64,000 bases of DNA. Origin: Closterium sp. Naga37s-1 (lineage: Eukaryota; Streptophyta; Zygnematophyceae; Desmidiales; Closteriaceae). Positions 60,190-64,000 of this stretch are shown here, piece by piece. Under the pieces are notes generated by a model. That model made no database searches and had not been told where the DNA came from. It saw only the letters and a program-made list of their open reading frames with translations. Location of the stretch: the NCBI GenBank assembly GCA_947471745.1, contig CANJKZ010000960.1:1364001-1428000 (forward strand), written 5' to 3'. A program made the position numbers and the translations under genes. Every line of letters begins with the position of its first letter. Positions within the stretch are counted from its first letter, which is position 1.

Positions 60190-61075
60190 ACGGCCTTACC
60201 TGCCTGCCTGCCTTGCCTGCTGCCCGCGCGCGCCTCGGCTGCACGCGCGCGGCCCTTTTTTTTTTCGTGCGCGCCACTTAAGCAGCCCGCGCGCAGCCCG
60301 TTTTCGGCCCCGCGCGCCACGTCAGCCACCCGCGCAGCCTGCCGCCGGCCCGCGCGCCGTGTAAGCCGCCCGTGCGCAACCCGCTTAGGCCCTGCGCGCC
60401 GCGTCCGCCGCCCGTGTAGCCCGTTTTAGGCCCCACACGCCGCGCCAGCCGCCCACGCAGCCTGTCGCCAGCCCGCGCGTCGCCACGAGCAGCCCGCAGC
60501 TGCGCGCGCTGCCCGTAGCCACGTGCAACCTGCAACCTCGTGCAGCAAGCCGCCACACGCAGCCAGCAGCCTCACGCAGCCCTCAGGCCGCTCCTGCCTG
60601 CTACCTACCTGCCTACTGCCTGCCTGCTGCCTGCCTGCTACTTGCTGCCTGCTGCCGCCTGCCTGCAGCCTACCTGCTGCCTGCCTGCAGCCTTTCTGCT
60701 GCTTGCTGCCTGCTGCCGCCTGCCTGTCGCCTGCCTACCTGCCTGCTTGCTGCCTGCTAGCTGCCTGCTGCCACCTGCCTGCCTGCCTGCTTGCTGCCTG
60801 CTGCCGCCTGCCTGCAGCCTGCCTACTGCCTGCCTGCTGCCTGCCTGCTACTTGCTGCCTGCTGCCGCCTGCCTGCCTGCCTGCTTGCTGCCTGCTGCAG
60901 CCTGCCTGCTGCCTGCCTGCTGCCTGCCTGCTGCTTGCTGCCTACTGCCGCCTGCCTGCTTGCTGCCTACTGCCGCCTGCCTACTACCTGCCTACTGCCT
61001 GCCTGCTGCCTGCTGCCTCCTACCTGGTGCCTGCTGCCTCTGCCTGCTGCCTGCTGCCTACTGCCTCCTGCCTTA
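60190..61075 (+). repeat. Leader of element I with CCTGCCTGCTG repeats
   Basis: A GC-rich first half (CGCGCGC, GCAGCCCGCG modules) and a second half of CTGCCTGCCTGCTGCCTG repeats (60590-61060). Long frames here are Leu/Pro/Ala/Cys repeats and not genes. Confidence 0.85.
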
Positions 61076-61082
61076 AGCCAAT

Positions 61083-62430
61083 ATGGCGACGCCTAACGTT
61101 CTAGCGTTCGAGCCTGACGGTCGTCCCATCGAGTTCACTGTGTGGTTAGACGATCTCCAGCTGTTCCTTCTGACTGATGCCAAAGAGGGTGTCTCACTGT
61201 TCGATTACGTCTCTGGCACTGCCGTTACTCCTGCTGTTGATGCTCCTGCTCTAGAACGCTCCCAGTGGCAGACTCGTGATGCTGCTGCACGCCTAGCTAT
61301 TAGGAACCACCTGCCGATTACTGAGCGAGCGCATTTCAGCCAGCACAGAACTGCTAAGACACTGTACGACGCTGTAGTTGCGCGCTACTCCTCCCCGGCC
61401 ACTGCAGCCATAGGTCGACTCATGCTACCGTACCTGTTCCCCGATCTTTCCTCGTTCACCACTGCTGAGGACCTAGTTTCTCACCTACGCGCTACTGACT
61501 CTCGCTTTCGTGCCGCCCTTTCAGCCGAGTTCTGTGCCGCAAACCCCCCCCCCGATGTACTTCACTCTCTATTTCCTCGTCACCCGCCTCCCTGACACTC
61601 TTAGCTCTGTCAGAGACCACTTCCTAGCGCTAGACCCCACCACTCTCACTGTCGACGACTTCGAGAAGCACCTCCTCGCAGCAGAGAAGAACATCCTCGC
61701 TGTAGGTGCTGCTCGTGGCACTCCTCGCTCTCCCCTCTTTGAGGGGTGCTCCCCCTCCCCTCTCACCCCCTCCTACGCCTCTGCAGCTGCTGCTCACGAC
61801 TACCTTGGTGCTGAGGGGGTCGGAGCTGCTTCCGCTCCTAGTGGGAAGCGTCGCAGCGGCAGGGGCGGCAGGGGTGGCAGGGGCGGTGGGGGTGGCAGTG
61901 GAGGTGGCGGTGGTGCAGGCGGCAGGGGAGGTGGAGGTGGTGGGGGTGGTCGTGGGGGTGGAGGCGGGGGAGGTGGTGGTGGGGGCGGCGGAGGCACTGG
62001 GAGCGGTGGAGGGGGCAGCAGCGGCGGTGGGGGAGGAGGGAGCGGTAGTGGCATTCGTGGTCAGGGCCAGCAGCAGCCGCAGCAGCAGCAGCAGCAGCAG
62101 CAGCACCAGCACCAGCAGCAGCATCAGCGTCAGCGCCAGACCCCCACTTCCCAGCAACTTCTTGACTGGTATGCCGGGCGTGGGGCTTCTGGGGGTCCTG
62201 GTCGCTGCCCCTATATCATCCGCACAGGTCCCCGAGCTGGTCGCCAGTGCACAGGTTTTCACACTGAGCAGCGCTGCTTCGCTCGGCTTAGCGACGCCTG
62301 GCGCGCCAAGTTTCCTGATGCTCCTGAGTTCCCCAACTGGGCAGACTTGCTTAGGCGTGATGTACCTATCTTTGATCTTGACTATGAGGCAATTCTTGCT
62401 GCTATGTATGCCTTGTCTGTTAGTGCTTAG
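61083..62430 (+). pseudogene. Element I gag with zinc-like motif; one frameshift
   Basis: MATPNVLAFEPDGRPIEFTV starts at 61083. The frame changes at a run of 10 C (61544-61553), the same NPPP-MY site as in H, and continues MYFTLYFLVTRLPDTL. A Gly tract (61860-62050), then a Gln/His run, DWYAGRGASGG, CPYIIRTGPRAGRQC-TGFHTEQRCF, WRAKFPDAPEF and IFDLDYEAILAAMYALSVSA. A TAG at 62428-62430 (GAG in relatives) interrupts the join to protease, which is in the same frame. Confidence 0.9.
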
Positions 62431-64000
62431 GGTGACTGCTACTTGTGTGTGCCGCCGGATCCTGGTATAGCCCCTGCAGCACTAGGTGCTTGTGAGTCTG
62501 CTCCCCTTAGTACTGCGCCTGCACAGGCTTTGCACACCTTTACACTTGACTCTGGTGCTTCCCGCTGTTTCTTTCGCGACAGTACCACAGTCACTCCCCT
62601 CCCTGCACCTGTTCCTGTCTCACTGGCTGACCCCTCTGGGGGCCCAGTGCTTGCACGGTCTTCCACTGTGCTTCCGTGTCCGGCGGTCCCGTCTGGTGAG
62701 CTGTCTGGTCTCCACCTCCCCTCGTTCTCTACGAACTTGGTGAGTAACGCTGTCCTCCAGGATGCGGGGGTTGACACCTTCACCCCTGGCCGGCAGCGTG
62801 TGGCGATTTGCACGTGCTCCCAGACTGGTCGCCACCTGGCCACGTTCGCTCGTGCGCCAGGGTCCAGTCTCTACACCCTCACCACTGCGTCACGCTCCAC
62901 CCCTTTGTCTCCCCAGTTGCACGCGTCTGCTCAGGTAGCTACACAGTGTGAGTGTCGCCGGCTGTCGCACGACACTCTCCTGTGGCACCACCGCCTTGGT
63001 CACCCCTCCCTGCCTCGCCTACGCAGCATGCACTCCCGCTTCCTGGTTTCTGGTCTTCCCAGGTCTCTGCCTCCCCTCCCTCCCTCGCCTGCGCCGCCCT
63101 GCATTCCCTGCGTCGAGGGGCGGCAGCGCGCCGCTCCTCACTCCTCCTCGTTCCCTCCCACAGAGGCTCCACTGCAGACTCTCCATCTGGACGTGTGGGG
63201 CCCAGCCCGCGTCCGTGGACAGGGCCGCGAGCGGTACTTCCTGCTGGTTGTCGACGACTACACGCGTTACACCACGGTCTTCCCCTTGCAGCGCAAGGCG
63301 GATGTCCCTGCTGTTTTGATCCCCTGGATCCGCGCTACTCGTCTCCAGCTCCGCGAGCGGTTCCAGTCAGACTTTCCTGTCCTGCGTCTGCACTCTGACA
63401 GAGGTGGTGATCTCTCCTCAGACCTCTTGGCAGCCTTCAGTGCGGAGCACGGCATCCGCCAGACTTTCACGCTTCCGGCCTCTCCGCAGCATAATGGGGT
63501 TGCTGAGCGCCGCATTGGCTTAGTCATGGAGGTCGCTCGTACCTCCATGATCCATGCGGCTGCCCCCCATTTTCTGTGGTCGTTTGCGGTCCGGTACGCC
63601 GCGCATCAGCTCGACCTTTGGCCCCGTGTCTCCTTGCCGGAGACCTCGCCCACACTGCTGTGGACGGGGAAGGTTGGCGACGCGTCGCGTTTCCGGGTCT
63701 GGGGTGCTCGTGCCTTTGTCCGCGATACCACCGCGGACAAGCTCTCCCCTCGCGCCATTCCTTGCGTCTTCCTTGGCTTTGTCCCTGACGCGCCTGGCTG
63801 GCAGTTTTACGACCCCGCCTCGCGCCGTGTCTTTGCGTCTCAGGACGTCACCTTTGACGAGTCCGTCCCCTTTTACCGCCTCTTCCCCTACCGAACTGCT
63901 CTTCGCCCCCCCCCCCCGCCGCTCTTTCTCGCCCCAGGTCCTCCCCAAGTAGACCCCCTCCCCGCGCCAGGTCCTGCTCCTTCAGGTGTCTCTCAGGTAG
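62431..64000 (+). CDS. Element I protease-integrase, open to the window end (partial)
   Basis: In frame with gag after the TAG at 62428-62430 and open from there to base 64000. Protease FTLDSGASRCFF; integrase zinc site WHHRLGHPS ... CIPCVEG; core LHLDVWGP, LHSDRGGDLSS (the usual GGE is GGD), QHNGVAERRIG; then FDESVPFYRLFPYRT and the Pro-rich linker start. RT and RNase H should lie beyond the window. Confidence 0.88.

Larger units (their letters stand above)
59985..64000 (+). mobile_element. Element I: copia copy running off the window
   Basis: LTR 59985-60122, primer region, leader, gag, zinc motif, protease and integrase; the rest lies beyond 64000. It carries only two lesions in the visible part. 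Confidence 0.88.

Noticed and set aside
60523-61104. Cys/Leu/Pro-rich frames before element I gag
   Set aside because: Produced by the CCTGCCTGCTG repeat in all three frames; not a secreted Cys-rich protein.

Overview
This window is eukaryotic nuclear DNA, most likely from a green-lineage organism. A streptophyte alga such as a zygnematophyte would fit, but that placement is only a guess from overall impression. The evidence is nested Ty1/copia retrotransposons whose primer sites match initiator tRNA-Met, a hAT transposon with introns, a seven-exon O-fucosyltransferase-like host gene with phase-consistent GT-AG/GC-AG introns, and a PstS-like phosphate-binding gene fragment. Most of the 64 kb is mobile DNA. 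There is no sign of a bacterial operon, rRNA or CRISPR array.

Layout. 1-1280 is the 3' end of a copia element with its LTR, abutting a frameshifted PstS-like exon (1281-2158). 2203-5230 is purine/pyrimidine-skewed low-complexity DNA with a 22-bp minisatellite. 5604-11727 is a complete, apparently intact copia element (called A here) with a 1736-codon polyprotein, 99% identical LTRs and a CTTTC target duplication. 11745-15807 is a complete hAT element with a perfect 8-bp target duplication and a decayed transposase gene. 15833-26692 is a reverse-strand relative of A (A2), split by a nested second copia family member (B, 16406-22726). 26693-28062 holds two truncated 5' ends of that second family (D and E).

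29021-34207 is the one well-supported host gene: a type II membrane O-fucosyltransferase-like protein (about 771 aa, seven exons, minus strand). Several of its splice junctions are duplicated in tandem inside the neighbouring introns, and short palindromes are scattered between the copies. 35053-43894 holds two copia copies of the second family in inverted orientation (F1 plus, F2 minus). F2 carries a 346-bp TRIM element with a perfect 5-bp target duplication and tRNA-like A and B boxes. 44595-51592 (G), 51684-58320 (H) and 59985-64000 (I, cut by the window end) are plus-strand members of the same family. Between H and I lie a 510-bp TA-flanked MITE and a second, truncated TRIM.

The most interesting signals are: (1) a conserved GGGCCCACC(AC) box downstream of a weak primer-binding site in all eight copies of the second copia family; it is complementary to an internal stretch of plant initiator tRNA-Met and suggests two-site primer binding; (2) a covarying hairpin between those two sites; (3) the TRIM with a tRNA-like Pol III promoter; (4) tandemly duplicated splice sites in the fucosyltransferase-like gene; (5) a DSCC instead of DSGA protease motif in the intact element A.
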